Assembly (NCBI GenBank): GCA_023250955.1
Contig: JAHEZQ010000006.1
Span: forward strand, 62,001-126,000
Reading direction: 5' to 3'
Origin: Melioribacter sp.
GTDB lineage: Bacteria > Bacteroidota > Ignavibacteria > Ignavibacteriales > Melioribacteraceae
Length of the DNA stretch: 64,000 nucleotides
Position numbers and translations under genes: made by a program. Shown in pieces: positions 28,209 to 37,230 of this stretch. The notes beneath the pieces are model-generated. The model was not told the origin of the DNA and ran no database searches. It saw nothing but the letters and a program-made list of their open reading frames with translations. The stretch's first letter is position 1; each line of letters starts with the position of its first letter.

Positions 28209-30337
28209 TTAATTTTTTCAAAAGTTAATGAATTGAGTAAGCTGTTTGAATAGATCAAAAATGTTCTTCTGTTGTTTAAGACGGTAACAAGATAATTATT
28301 GATATTTTTTGAAACAAATAAATCCTTTTCAATAGGTGATTTTTCTACTCCTATAAATGAAATACCGCTAAGTTTTCCCTTCTCATTATAAAAATAAAAA
28401 GAAAGTTCATCACCATCGCCGTTTATATTATATCCTGTTGTTACATTGTTGCTTAATGCAATTTTTATTGGATACTTGTTCATCTTACTGCTACTGAATG
28501 TATAAAGGAAAGATTTGTTATTGTTTGTAATCCAGAATGTAACCGGTCTCGCTCTATCAATTAATTCTCTTAAACAAATCATGGTATAATTAATTTTATC
28601 TTTTTCATTAACGTTGAAACTGAGCATGATTTTACGATCAATAACTTTTTTATCAAAAACTGTTTTAACTAGATTGAGTTGTTTTTCTTTTTTCTCAATA
28701 CTGTACACATCTTTATAAATTCCAAATGTTAACCACGATCTTTCAACGTTTGATTCAATTAAGTTGGATTGTGATGATTCAAGACCGAAATCTTTATACT
28801 CAAATTCTTGTAAATATGTTTTATTATCTTTTTTAATCAGCGCATAAATATTCTGTCGGTCTTTCAATCTATCGCTTATTACTTTAAAATCTTCAAGTAA
28901 TCCGCCAGTGTATAAAGTTTGTCTTTTGTAATTATGTTCATCAAAATTCATTCTAATAATTTCTATCGTACCTCTATTTGAATAACAATAAAAAGTTTTG
29001 ATTCTTGATTTGTTTTCGTCAACAACAATGTTTGTAAAATCAGATAAGAGCGGAATACTAAAATAAGTTCTAAACAAATTCCTTCTTTCACTTAATAAAA
29101 GTTTTAGCGTTTTTTCAGTCTCATCAATAAAACAAAAATCCTCAAACTTATCGTTCAGGTAATCAAAAGTTGTTAAAGCAGATGGTTTAAGTCCAAGTGA
29201 AATCGAAAAAGAATCGTCATTAATTCCCGGTTTGTTAATAAGATATATTTTCCCCTCGGTGCTAATGAGAGCTAATTTTTTCCCAGTCCGATCTATATAT
29301 GCTGTTAGGTCTGCAAGTCCATTTTTTTGTAAATAAATAATTGGCGGGTAAAACACATTTGTGCTTTTCGCAAACGAAATATATAATGTTCCACTTTGAG
29401 TATTTATAAAAGCTATATCGTTAAAACCGTCTCCGTTAAAATCAAGAATTGCATATTTATCGGGTTTAGCCGGTGTTTCTAATATAAATTTTTTTTGAAA
29501 TGAGGAAACCGAATCTCCAAGCAAAACTTCAAAATGATTATTCTTGATATAAACTAAATCATTATATCCGTCGGAATTAAAATCAACAGTTTTGAATTCA
29601 CTTATTTCACCGTTCAATCCGATAGAACGTGATTCCGTATAATCCCCAGCTCCATTATTATAAAACAACAAAATAGAGTTTGAATATAGATCAACTGCAG
29701 CAATATCTGAATATGAATCATAATCCAGATCAATAAATGTTGAGGCCAAAAATACTTTTTCGGGATCAATTCTTGTTTCGTGAAGATTTTTATTTTTTTC
29801 TTTTATGATAGAGAGTCCGCTAAGCGAAGTTCCAGAGACTAATCCTTCGGGTTTTCCATCGCCATCTATATCTCCAACATCAATGTTCGAAGGAAAGCCC
29901 TTTAATTTAATTTTGCTTTGTGAAGAGATTGTACCGTTTCTTGAAAATGTAGAAATTCCGACTTGTCTAGTCTTGCGCGAGAGGAAAATAAATCTTTTCT
30001 CGGAAGCACCTGTGCTGAAGGAATGAATATTAGAAATGGCTATGGGAAAATATTTTTCTGGTAGATTTATTAGATCAGATTTATTATTTGATAAAGCGGA
30101 AACATATTTATTGTTGGATGAATTATAGATCAATAAATCTCTATAGCCGTCCGAGTTATAATCAATAGAAAATATATTTGTAAAATTGTTCTTTACAGAA
30201 AATTCTCTATATCTACAAAAACCGTTTATTGGAATTTGAGCAATGATGTCGGAGAAAAGAAAGAGAGTGACAAGAAGTGAATTTAATATTATTTGTTTAA
30301 CCGCCGAGACGATTTTTTCTTCTTTGAAGTGCTTCAT
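28205..30337 (-). CDS. Exported FG-GAP/VCBS beta-propeller protein
   Basis: A hydrophobic export segment (LNSLLVTLFLFSDIIAQ) is followed by repeated calcium-binding-like motifs of the form D-x-D-G-D: NSDGYRDLLIY, DIDGDGKPEGLV, DYDSYSDIAAV, NSDGYNDLVYI and NGDGFNDIAFI, which mark integrin-type FG-GAP/VCBS propeller blades in the first half. The second half is less regular. I use the ATG at 30337 (MKHFKEEK); an earlier ATG at 30406 would add 23 residues before the signal peptide and overlap the thioesterase gene by 110 bp. No T9SS tail is clear. Surface binding role is inference. Confidence 0.75.
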   Translation of the reverse strand: MKHFKEEKIVSAVKQIILNSLLVTLFLFSDIIAQIPINGFCRYREFSVKNNFTNIFSIDYNSDGYRDLLIYNSSNNKYVSALSNNKSDLINLPEKYFPIAISNIHSFSTGASEKRFIFLSRKTRQVGISTFSRNGTISSQSKIKLKGFPSNIDVGDIDGDGKPEGLVSGTSLSGLSIIKEKNKNLHETRIDPEKVFLASTFIDLDYDSYSDIAAVDLYSNSILLFYNNGAGDYTESRSIGLNGEISEFKTVDFNSDGYNDLVYIKNNHFEVLLGDSVSSFQKKFILETPAKPDKYAILDFNGDGFNDIAFINTQSGTLYISFAKSTNVFYPPIIYLQKNGLADLTAYIDRTGKKLALISTEGKIYLINKPGINDDSFSISLGLKPSALTTFDYLNDKFEDFCFIDETEKTLKLLLSERRNLFRTYFSIPLLSDFTNIVVDENKSRIKTFYCYSNRGTIEIIRMNFDEHNYKRQTLYTGGLLEDFKVISDRLKDRQNIYALIKKDNKTYLQEFEYKDFGLESSQSNLIESNVERSWLTFGIYKDVYSIEKKEKQLNLVKTVFDKKVIDRKIMLSFNVNEKDKINYTMICLRELIDRARPVTFWITNNNKSFLYTFSSSKMNKYPIKIALSNNVTTGYNINGDGDELSFYFYNEKGKLSGISFIGVEKSPIEKDLFVSKNINNYLVTVLNNRRTFLIYSNSLLNSLTFEKIK

Positions 30338-30767
30338 CAAATCTTCTTTTTTCGTCATCTGTTTCAGGTACAATTTCGAATGTATCAACGGGATTTCCAT
30401 TTTCATCTACGCTGACAAAAGTTAAATATGCTGTATTAGTATGAATGCGTATTCCATCTATGTGCGATTCTGCAAATACCGTTACTCCAACTTCCATAGA
30501 AGTTTTAAAGGCGCGATTTACAGATGCAATTAAAGTTACAACATTGCCCAGTTTAATGGGATGATGAAAATCAATCCGGTCAACAGAAGCAGTAACACAA
30601 ACGCGTTGAGAATGTCTTGCTGATGAAAGCGCCGCACAAATATCTATCCAGTGCATTAGCTGTCCACCCAATAAATTTCCAAGTTGATTAGTATAGTTTG
30701 GCAGAACTAATTCAGTCATTGTAATAATTGATTCACTAACTTTCTTCTTTCTTCTTGGTTCGGTCAT
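30297..30767 (-). CDS. Acyl-CoA thioesterase, YciA/BFIT hotdog family
   Basis: Single hotdog domain of 156 residues with the family features LVLPNYTNQLGNLLGGQLMHWID (long helix with Asp) and the strand pair DFHHPIKLGNVV and TAYLTFVSVDENG. Hydrolyses acyl-CoA thioesters; chain-length preference cannot be read. It overlaps the bamD gene upstream by 4 bp (ATGA) and the FG-GAP gene downstream by about 40 bp. Confidence 0.88.
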   Translation of the reverse strand: MTEPRRKKKVSESIITMTELVLPNYTNQLGNLLGGQLMHWIDICAALSSARHSQRVCVTASVDRIDFHHPIKLGNVVTLIASVNRAFKTSMEVGVTVFAESHIDGIRIHTNTAYLTFVSVDENGNPVDTFEIVPETDDEKRRFDEALQRRKNRLGG

Positions 30768-31519
30768 TTCTTACTCATTAACTGAGTTTCTGTTTCCTTA
30801 AGTTCTTTTGCGTTTGCGTCATCAGGGTAACGATTTACAAATAAGTTAATATCTGCAAGCGCTTCATTGTTCAATCCTTTTATCATCTCTAACTTAATTT
30901 TATTGTAAAGAGATATTGGTGCAAACTTAGTATCATGATAAGTTTCTGCGACAGCGCCGTAACACTTCATTGCGGCAATTGAATATTCCATTTTTTCATA
31001 AATCAATGCGGCTTGATAATCTTTCTGAGCCAATTTTTCGTTGAGTGTTTTAATTTTTTGTTCAGCTTCTTCAACTTTCTTATTTGCTGGGAAAAAATCT
31101 ATAAACGCCTGCAACTCTTCTATAGCTTTCTTTGTATATGCTTGATCAAGCTGGTATGGAGGAGATAATTGAAAATATGATTCAGCAAGCATGTATTGTG
31201 CGTCCGGAACAAAAGGACTTGCCGGAATATTCCTGATCAGTTTACTGAATTCATATGCCGATAATAAATATTGTCCGCGTTTGAAATAAGTCATTCCTAA
31301 GTAATATTGTGCATCATCATTAAATGCACTGCCGGAATACTGTAATAGAAAACTTTGGAATTGCTGAATTGCCTGTTCATAATCTTCATCATTATAAAGT
31401 TGATAAACATAATTATAATATTGTTCGGCGTTGAATTTGCTTGTATCTACTGCGCTTGAACACCCTATTATAAATGATAAAGTTAAAACGACCGTTAGTA
31501 ATTTCATCTTGTTTAACAA
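30764..31519 (-). CDS. bamD: BamD-like outer-membrane assembly lipoprotein
   Basis: Signal peptide with lipobox (LSFIIGCSS), then five TPR-like helix pairs: AEQYYNYVYQLYNDEDYEQAIQ, FNDDAQYYLGMTYFKRGQY and so on, the layout of BamD/ComL, which works with BamA in inserting outer-membrane barrels. The TTG at 31519 is preceded at good distance by GAGAGG; an ATG four codons later (31507) is the alternative, with the ribosome site then too far. Length 251 matches the family. Confidence 0.88.
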   Translation of the reverse strand: MLNKMKLLTVVLTLSFIIGCSSAVDTSKFNAEQYYNYVYQLYNDEDYEQAIQQFQSFLLQYSGSAFNDDAQYYLGMTYFKRGQYLLSAYEFSKLIRNIPASPFVPDAQYMLAESYFQLSPPYQLDQAYTKKAIEELQAFIDFFPANKKVEEAEQKIKTLNEKLAQKDYQAALIYEKMEYSIAAMKCYGAVAETYHDTKFAPISLYNKIKLEMIKGLNNEALADINLFVNRYPDDANAKELKETETQLMSKK

Positions 31520-31587
31520 GTATTTCCTCTCTTTTAAACGTTGTAAAAATAAACAATTTAGGTTAGCTGTGAAATACCAATTCTACG

Positions 31588-32187
31588 TTATTTACTGCGA
31601 ATGCTAAACAGTAAAACAATCGTTACGATTAGAGTTCCGACAACAATAATCGGTTCCCACAAATTTGATAAAAGAGGCGTTGATGGTATTGTTGATTGTG
31701 TAAACGGCAGTGTTTGATTTTCCAATCCGGATATTTCATCAAGCTTTACGGTATCAATTTGACTTTCCGTATAACTAAACGACTTAATGGTTTTATCTGC
31801 ATTTGTAATAGTTAAAGAACAATTGAACGATATTTCTCTTTCCAGCATAAGACCGCCAAACAAACCATCGGAAAAAGGATTTTTGTATTCAACTTTTAGT
31901 GAGGTAGCCGTATAATTTACTGCCGGGTTTAATTCAACGGTAGAAGCTGTTAATGAATAACCGTGTTCGCTGAATGCTTGAAATATTTTCGGCTTTAGAA
32001 CCTCAAGCGTGGAAGAAGATGTAAATGAAAGATTAATTGTTTGTTTTGTACCAAGAATAGAATCAGCTTTAGGAACTGATCTATCAATTAATTTATAAAT
32101 TACATCAAGATTAGTTTTTGTCTGAGCGAAAGATGAAACGGATATCAATAAAGATAAAATTATAACAATGATCGGTTTTGTTTTCAA
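31588..32187 (-). CDS. Exported hypothetical protein with C-terminal membrane anchor
   Basis: Signal peptide (about 1-21, ending SSFAQ), a soluble domain rich in Ser/Thr (about 25-170), and a membrane helix at the C-terminus (PIIVVGTLIVTIVLLF) followed by RSK. It is thus probably held in the inner membrane with its body in the periplasm. I do not recognise the family. It lies 68 bp upstream of bamD on the same strand. Confidence 0.75.
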   Translation of the reverse strand: MKTKPIIVIILSLLISVSSFAQTKTNLDVIYKLIDRSVPKADSILGTKQTINLSFTSSSTLEVLKPKIFQAFSEHGYSLTASTVELNPAVNYTATSLKVEYKNPFSDGLFGGLMLEREISFNCSLTITNADKTIKSFSYTESQIDTVKLDEISGLENQTLPFTQSTIPSTPLLSNLWEPIIVVGTLIVTIVLLFSIRSK

Positions 32188-32274
32188 TTAAATACAAATT
32201 TTTTTGAGGATTGATTTCAAATTAGAAATTCGCAAAAGTAATTCCAAATAATAATTTATTAGGACTTCACAACC

Positions 32275-32364
32275 TTGTCATTGCGAGCCACTACAAAGTA
32301 GTGATGAAGCAATCTAGATCTTGTAGATTGCTTCATCCCGCCCGTGCGGGATTCGCAATGACAA
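32275..32364. repeat. 90-bp palindromic repeat element (REP/MITE-like)
   Basis: Ends in 12-bp perfect inverted repeats (TTGTCATTGCGA at 32275-32286, TCGCAATGACAA at 32353-32364). Inside is a perfect 14-bp hairpin (32303-32316 with 32324-32337, GATGAAGCAATCTA, loop of 7) and a 6-bp hairpin (TCCCGC 32336-32341 with GCGGGA 32346-32351). Higher G+C than its surroundings. It starts 10 bp upstream of the htpX stop. The motif TCATTGCGA...GAAGCAATCT is known to me as a common intergenic repeat of many bacterial genomes, so a non-autonomous dispersed element is likely. Confidence 0.85.
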
Positions 32365-32374
32365 ATAAAAAATT

Positions 32375-33229
32375 TTATCTTCTACCTGCTGCAATTTCTT
32401 GAAGACGTGCAATTCTCTCTTCAATAGGCGGGTGAGTAGAAAATAACTTCATCAAGGATTTTCCGCTTAATGGATTTACAATAAACATATGCGAAGAAGA
32501 CGTTCCGGCATTTGTCATAGGAATTAATTTATTTCCTTGCTGAAGCTTATTCAAAGCAGAAGCTAATGCAAGCGGTTCACCTGAAATTTGCGCTCCACCC
32601 TCATCAGCCATGAATTCACGTGACCGTGATATTGCCATTTGAATTAACATCGCTGCTATTGGTGCAATAATTATTAAAGCCAAATCAGAAAAAACATTTC
32701 CTCTATCACGTTCATTTCTTCCACCGCTGAACATTGCAGCCCATCCTGCCATTCGTGCAATAAAGGTTATCGTTCCAACCAAAGTTGCTGCTATAGTTCC
32801 AACTAAAATATCTCTGTTCTTCACGTGAGTTAATTCATGAGAAATTACACCTTCAAGTTCATCGCGTGTCAATAAGTTTAATATACCGGTTGTAACTGCC
32901 ACAGCACTATGCTGCGGATTTCTTCCGGTAGCAAAAGCGTTTGGTGATGGATTTTCCATTACATAAACTTTGGGCATCGGCAGTTCAGCCTTCATTGATA
33001 AGTTCTCAACTGAATCAAAAAGTTGTGGATATTGTTCACGAGTAACTTCCTTAGCGTGATACATTGTTAAAACTATTTTATCCGAAAACCAGTATGAACC
33101 GAAATTCATTACAAGCGAAATTAAAAATGCTACCATCATACCGGATTGACCACCGATCAAATTTCCGACAAGAATAAATAACACCATCATCACAGTCATT
33201 AATACAACTGTCTTAAAGCCGTTCATCAA
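32375..33229 (-). CDS. htpX: Membrane zinc metalloprotease HtpX
   Basis: Quality-control M48 protease of the inner membrane. Two N-terminal membrane helices (about 8-28 and 30-50), the zinc motif HELTHVKNRD (about 133), a second helix pair (about 145-200), and the third ligand Glu in SREFMADEGGA (about 210). The motif THPPIEERIARL near the C-terminus is family-typical. 284 residues is normal for HtpX. Confidence 0.95.
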   Translation of the reverse strand: MMNGFKTVVLMTVMMVLFILVGNLIGGQSGMMVAFLISLVMNFGSYWFSDKIVLTMYHAKEVTREQYPQLFDSVENLSMKAELPMPKVYVMENPSPNAFATGRNPQHSAVAVTTGILNLLTRDELEGVISHELTHVKNRDILVGTIAATLVGTITFIARMAGWAAMFSGGRNERDRGNVFSDLALIIIAPIAAMLIQMAISRSREFMADEGGAQISGEPLALASALNKLQQGNKLIPMTNAGTSSSHMFIVNPLSGKSLMKLFSTHPPIEERIARLQEIAAGRR

Positions 33230-33403
33230 TTACTCCATTTTTTTGAATCAAATTTATGGTGAAAGTTTTGTTCTATCAAGTTTGTTTGAGTTGTTATTCT
33301 AACAGATATTGAAATTAAATTGTTCCAATATAACAAGCGATTGAAGTTTGGCTTGCCTTTATTGGCATTTATCTGTAAAATCGCATCAAAATTAAAAGGA
33401 ATT

Positions 33404-34333
33404 ATGAAACAGAAATTAGTTTTTCTCTTTGCATTTGTAATTTCATCCTTAATCTCTGCGCAAAGCACATTTGAATTTTTAAAATTAGATACAAGTCCGC
33501 GCGCAGCGGCAGTTGCCGGAAGTTTTGTAGCTAACAATGATGACCCAAATGTAATTTTCTATAATCCGGCAGGAATTAATTTACTTACTGGCACACCGGT
33601 TTCATTTTCCTTTTTAAAACATCTGTTAGATATCAACTCAGCAAGTTTAACATTTTCAAAAGAGTTTGAAGGTATTGGAAGATTAGCTGCCGGAATTCAA
33701 TATATCAATTACGGATCATTTACTAAAGCAGATGCAAGCGGGACAAAACTTGGTGAGTTTAACGCAGGAGAGATGGCCCTTCTTATTGGGTATGGAAATC
33801 AATTAGACAACAATTTTTATTACGGTGTTAATCTAAAATTCATTTATTCAAGTATTGCAGGCCAATCCTCATCGGGATTAGCAATTGATCTAGGTCTACA
33901 TTATGCAATACCGGAATTAAGATGGAATTTTGGTTTTTCTATTTTAAATCTTGGAAAGCAGTTATCGAGTTACTTCAGCACAAAAGAAGATTTACCCCTC
34001 GATATACGTTTAGGTTTCTCAAAAGAACTTGAAAAACTTCCTTTCAGATTTTATTGGTCATTTAATAAACTTAACGAAAGACAAGACAACTTTTTTGACC
34101 GCTTCGGACAAATTACTGTCGGCGGAGAATTCCGTTTAGGTCAAAGCATGCGTTTGAGATTTGGTTATGATAATGAGAAAAGACGCGAAATGAAAATCGG
34201 AACAACTGCCGGATTGGCGGGATTTAGTGTAGGGCTTGGATTTATTGTCAGTAAATACAATGTTGATTATTCATTCTCATCTATGGGGTCAATAGGTGCA
34301 ATGCATCGGTTTGGTATTTCAACAAACTTATAA
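33404..34333 (+). CDS. porQ: PorQ/PorV-type outer-membrane barrel protein
   Basis: Signal peptide (about 1-20, MKQKLVFLFAFVISS, ending SAQ), then STFEFLKLDTSPRAAAVAG and the NDDPNVIFYNPAGI segment, typical of PorQ/PorV (FadL-like) proteins of the type IX secretion system, and a regular beta-barrel pattern to a terminal F-x-STNL. Start chosen at the ATG at 33404 with AAAGGA 6 bp upstream; the frame is open further up to 33320 without a signal peptide start. The presence of T9SS substrates in this window fits. PorQ rather than PorV is inferred from length (309) and the FLKL start. Confidence 0.7.
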   Translation: MKQKLVFLFAFVISSLISAQSTFEFLKLDTSPRAAAVAGSFVANNDDPNVIFYNPAGINLLTGTPVSFSFLKHLLDINSASLTFSKEFEGIGRLAAGIQYINYGSFTKADASGTKLGEFNAGEMALLIGYGNQLDNNFYYGVNLKFIYSSIAGQSSSGLAIDLGLHYAIPELRWNFGFSILNLGKQLSSYFSTKEDLPLDIRLGFSKELEKLPFRFYWSFNKLNERQDNFFDRFGQITVGGEFRLGQSMRLRFGYDNEKRREMKIGTTAGLAGFSVGLGFIVSKYNVDYSFSSMGSIGAMHRFGISTNL

Positions 34334-34346
34334 AAGCAATTATCAA

Positions 34347-35495
34347 TTATTCCTTAAACGGTGTTTTAAGATATTGTTCCGCTAACTTATGAGAATCATT
34401 CCTATCGCGTAATTGTAAAGTCTCGTTATAATATTTGATCGCTTTATCACGCTTTCCCATTTGGTCGTACAACATTCCTAAATAAAAAACAGTATTAATT
34501 AAAAACCCAGATTCATTTTCTTTATCTAACTCACGCGAAAGCCTTTCAGATTTTTCAAAATAAACAAGGGCAGAATCAGCTTTCTCTTTCAATTTAAAAT
34601 CCATACCGAGATAATAAGTCGCTTCGCGTTCAAATCGTTTATTATATCCGGGCATTCCGTGTTTTGCTTTAATGTAAATATCGCGAAACGTTTTTATAGC
34701 CTCGGAATAATTATTTTCTTTTACAAATGTGAGTCCGTAATATCTTTGAAAGTAAGGATTATTCGGAAAATCATTCAACAATATTTTTCCCCACTTTCTG
34801 GATTCTTCCATGTTTTCTTCAAATTGAAATAAGAGCTTCTGCAGGAATGACCGTGATTCAATTCTTGTATACCTTCCATTCCATGCAACATTTTCCAGTT
34901 CTTTAATACCGCGGTTTTTATCACCTTTAGGGAAAAAAATCATAAAAGGTTTTACCGCTGAATATTTTTGAGGAATTACTTCAGCATAGTAATGATAAAT
35001 TCCAAAACCAAGTTGTACATCAACATTTTTAGGATTTACTTCGTAAGATTTGAAAACAAGACTAAGTCCTTCTTTTCCATCGAGCGCGGCTTTGAACCAA
35101 CTTTCACGAATTGCCCGTAGTTGTCCTCGGAAACCAAGCGAACCGCCTTTGAAAAACATTGCATCAACATTTTTATCGTTCTTATCAAGAATTTCATCGC
35201 ACATGTTTATACATTCTTCGAGCTGATTGAAAAATTTTTCATCTAAACTTTCATTATCAAGATCAAGAAGAATTCTCCACCAGGTTATCATTGCTTTAAA
35301 AAATTTTCCGGAAGGATGCGTTGAATATTCTTTTGTTACTATATCAAAAGTCTTCTCTGCTTTATCGAATTCAATACCGTAGATTTGATTCACTCCTGCT
35401 TTAACAAGTGAATCGTGCCTAACCCAATTGTAGTTTTGCGCGGAGATACGAAGAGTAACTAGAAGAAGAACTGAGAAAAATATTTTTGTTTTCAA
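34347..35495 (-). CDS. Exported TPR-repeat protein
   Basis: Signal peptide (about 1-19, ending ISAQ). TPR-like repeats across the length, clearest toward the end: YFQRYYGLTFVKENNYSEAIKTF, REATYYLGMDFKLKEKADSALVYF and NTVFYLGMLYDQMGKRDKAIKYY. Likely periplasmic protein-protein interaction scaffold; no specific partner is visible. Its 3' end faces the porQ-like gene with a 13-bp gap. Confidence 0.8.
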   Translation of the reverse strand: MKTKIFFSVLLLVTLRISAQNYNWVRHDSLVKAGVNQIYGIEFDKAEKTFDIVTKEYSTHPSGKFFKAMITWWRILLDLDNESLDEKFFNQLEECINMCDEILDKNDKNVDAMFFKGGSLGFRGQLRAIRESWFKAALDGKEGLSLVFKSYEVNPKNVDVQLGFGIYHYYAEVIPQKYSAVKPFMIFFPKGDKNRGIKELENVAWNGRYTRIESRSFLQKLLFQFEENMEESRKWGKILLNDFPNNPYFQRYYGLTFVKENNYSEAIKTFRDIYIKAKHGMPGYNKRFEREATYYLGMDFKLKEKADSALVYFEKSERLSRELDKENESGFLINTVFYLGMLYDQMGKRDKAIKYYNETLQLRDRNDSHKLAEQYLKTPFKE

Positions 35496-35539
35496 GCGAA
35501 TCTCTTTGGTTTTGTCACTCTAAGATTAAATTTTCTCAA

Positions 35540-35613
35540 ATTAGTAATCTGAGATTTTTCGTCGTTTTTCGATAAGCTCAGAATTTCTCAGAATGACATG
35601 TTAACATGTCATT
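35540..35613. repeat. Degenerate TCTGAG...AATCTC repeat with 22-bp palindrome
   Basis: On the minus strand this stretch reads TCATTCTGAG, AATTCTGAG, ... CGACG AAAAATCTCAG, which resembles the dispersed repeat CTGAGCGAAGCGAAGAATCTC. It ends in a perfect 22-bp palindrome with arms AATGACATG and CATGTCATT (35592-35613) that overlaps the lpdA stop. No T run follows on the minus strand, so I call it a repeat rather than a terminator. Confidence 0.55.
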
Positions 35614-37030
35614 TTCTTTTAGGACGGTACATATCAGTTGCTCGTCCGTAAAAAACTTCAGCCGCCGCCATCATAGTCTCGGATAAAGTTGGATGAGGAT
35701 GAATCGTTAATTCTAAATCTTTAACAACCGCTCCCATTTCAATTGCTAATGTTCCTTCAGCTATCATATCTCCTGCACCGACTCCAACAATCCCAACTCC
35801 AAGAATTCTTTCCGTCTCGGGTTCAATTATTAATTTAGTCATTCCGTCATTTCGATCCAATGTAGTAGCTCGTCCACTTGCACCCCACGGAAATTTTGCA
35901 ACTTCGACTTTAATTCCTTTTTCTCGTGCTTCTGTCTCACTTAATCCTGTCCATGCAAGTTCGGGATCTGTAAATACAACTGCTGGAATTGCATTTGGTT
36001 CAAACGCAACTTTATGACCGAGTATTGCTTCAACAGCAACTTTCCCTTCTGCTGAAGCTTTATGTGCAAGCATTGGATTACCAACTACATCGCCAATCGC
36101 ATAAATATTCTGATCATCTGTTTTCAATGTTTTATCAACAACAATAAATCCGCGTTCATTTATTTTCACATTTGTTTTTTCTAAAGCTAAACCATTTGTA
36201 ATTGGTTTACGGCCAACCGATATCAAAACTTTATCAAAAATTTGAACCGGCTCCGTAACATTTTTTCCTTCCAGCTTAACTTGAATACCTTCTTTTGTTT
36301 CTTTCAATTCAACAACTTTAGTTTCAACAAAAACATTTTCCATTTTTGCTTTAACACGTTTTTCTAAAACAACAACTAGGTCACGATCTGCACCGGGCAA
36401 AATTCCCGGCAGCATTTCAACAACTGTAACTTTACTTCCGAGTGCGGCATAAACCGTACTTAATTCCAAACCGATATATCCTCCGCCAATGACCAGAAGC
36501 CGGTTAGGAATATCGTTTAATTCAAGTGCCGATGTTGAATCCATAACATTTGGAGAATCTATCGAAAGTCCTGGTACCTTTGCGGGTGTTGATCCGGTTG
36601 CAATAATTGCTTTTTCAAAAATTATCTCTTCAGTTGTGCCATCAGATTTATTTATAAGTAAAGTATTCGAATTTATAAACGAAGCTTTTCCTTGAATAAA
36701 ATTTACTTTGCGGAGTTTTGCAACTTGTCCTAAACCACTTGTCAGTTTACTTACAACACCGTTCTTAAAATCTCTAAGTTTATTTAAATCAATTTTTGGC
36801 TCTCCGAATTCAACTCCCCATTTTTTTGCTTCTTCAGCTTCAGTAATTAATTTTGAAATATGTAGTAATGCTTTCGAGGGGATACAACCCTCCCATGTAC
36901 ATACACCGCCAGGATTTTTTTTCATATCAATCAATGTAACTTGCATACCTAAGTCGGAAGCAAGAAATGCAGCAGCATATCCGCCCGGTCCGCCGCCGAT
37001 TACTGCTAATTGTGTTTTCGTAGACATCAT
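35609..37030 (-). CDS. lpdA: Dihydrolipoyl dehydrogenase (E3)
   Basis: FAD enzyme that reoxidises lipoyl groups of 2-oxoacid dehydrogenase complexes. FAD motif VIGGGPGGYAAAF, redox-active disulphide CTWEGC (the usual form is CLNVGC, so the four residues between differ but spacing is kept), NAD motif VIGGGYIGLEL, second FAD motif YAIGDV, and the C-terminal catalytic HPHPTLSE. 473 residues. With aceF and aceE on the same strand at 40-44 kb it completes a pyruvate dehydrogenase complex, though two plus-strand genes lie in between, so it has its own promoter. Confidence 0.95.
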   Translation of the reverse strand: MMSTKTQLAVIGGGPGGYAAAFLASDLGMQVTLIDMKKNPGGVCTWEGCIPSKALLHISKLITEAEEAKKWGVEFGEPKIDLNKLRDFKNGVVSKLTSGLGQVAKLRKVNFIQGKASFINSNTLLINKSDGTTEEIIFEKAIIATGSTPAKVPGLSIDSPNVMDSTSALELNDIPNRLLVIGGGYIGLELSTVYAALGSKVTVVEMLPGILPGADRDLVVVLEKRVKAKMENVFVETKVVELKETKEGIQVKLEGKNVTEPVQIFDKVLISVGRKPITNGLALEKTNVKINERGFIVVDKTLKTDDQNIYAIGDVVGNPMLAHKASAEGKVAVEAILGHKVAFEPNAIPAVVFTDPELAWTGLSETEAREKGIKVEVAKFPWGASGRATTLDRNDGMTKLIIEPETERILGVGIVGVGAGDMIAEGTLAIEMGAVVKDLELTIHPHPTLSETMMAAAEVFYGRATDMYRPKRK

Positions 37031-37230
37031 TTACCAATCAATTATTTTTAATGCGGATAAAATAAGAAAAAAGACGTGAATTATTTTTGTAGTGATAAAT
37101 ACATTAGGGGATTTTGGATTTACTATTATTGTTGCTATTTTTATAAAAGTAAGAATCATAACCACAGTATATTTAATAAAATCCACACTGTTAAATATTT
37201 AATATTCTTTAGAATAAAGCTGGGGGTGAA

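Noticed and set aside
33320-33403. Longer N-terminus for the PorQ-like protein
   Set aside because: The upstream 28 codons put a basic, hydrophobic stretch before a complete signal peptide, and the ATG at 33404 has AAAGGA in place.
33226-33537. Minus-strand 103-codon frame upstream of htpX
   Set aside because: It runs antisense through the start of the PorQ-like gene, which has a signal peptide and ribosome site; composition is not protein-like.
35592-35613. 22-bp palindrome as the lpdA terminator
   Set aside because: It overlaps the stop codon and is not followed by a T run on the minus strand; it fits better as part of a repeat.
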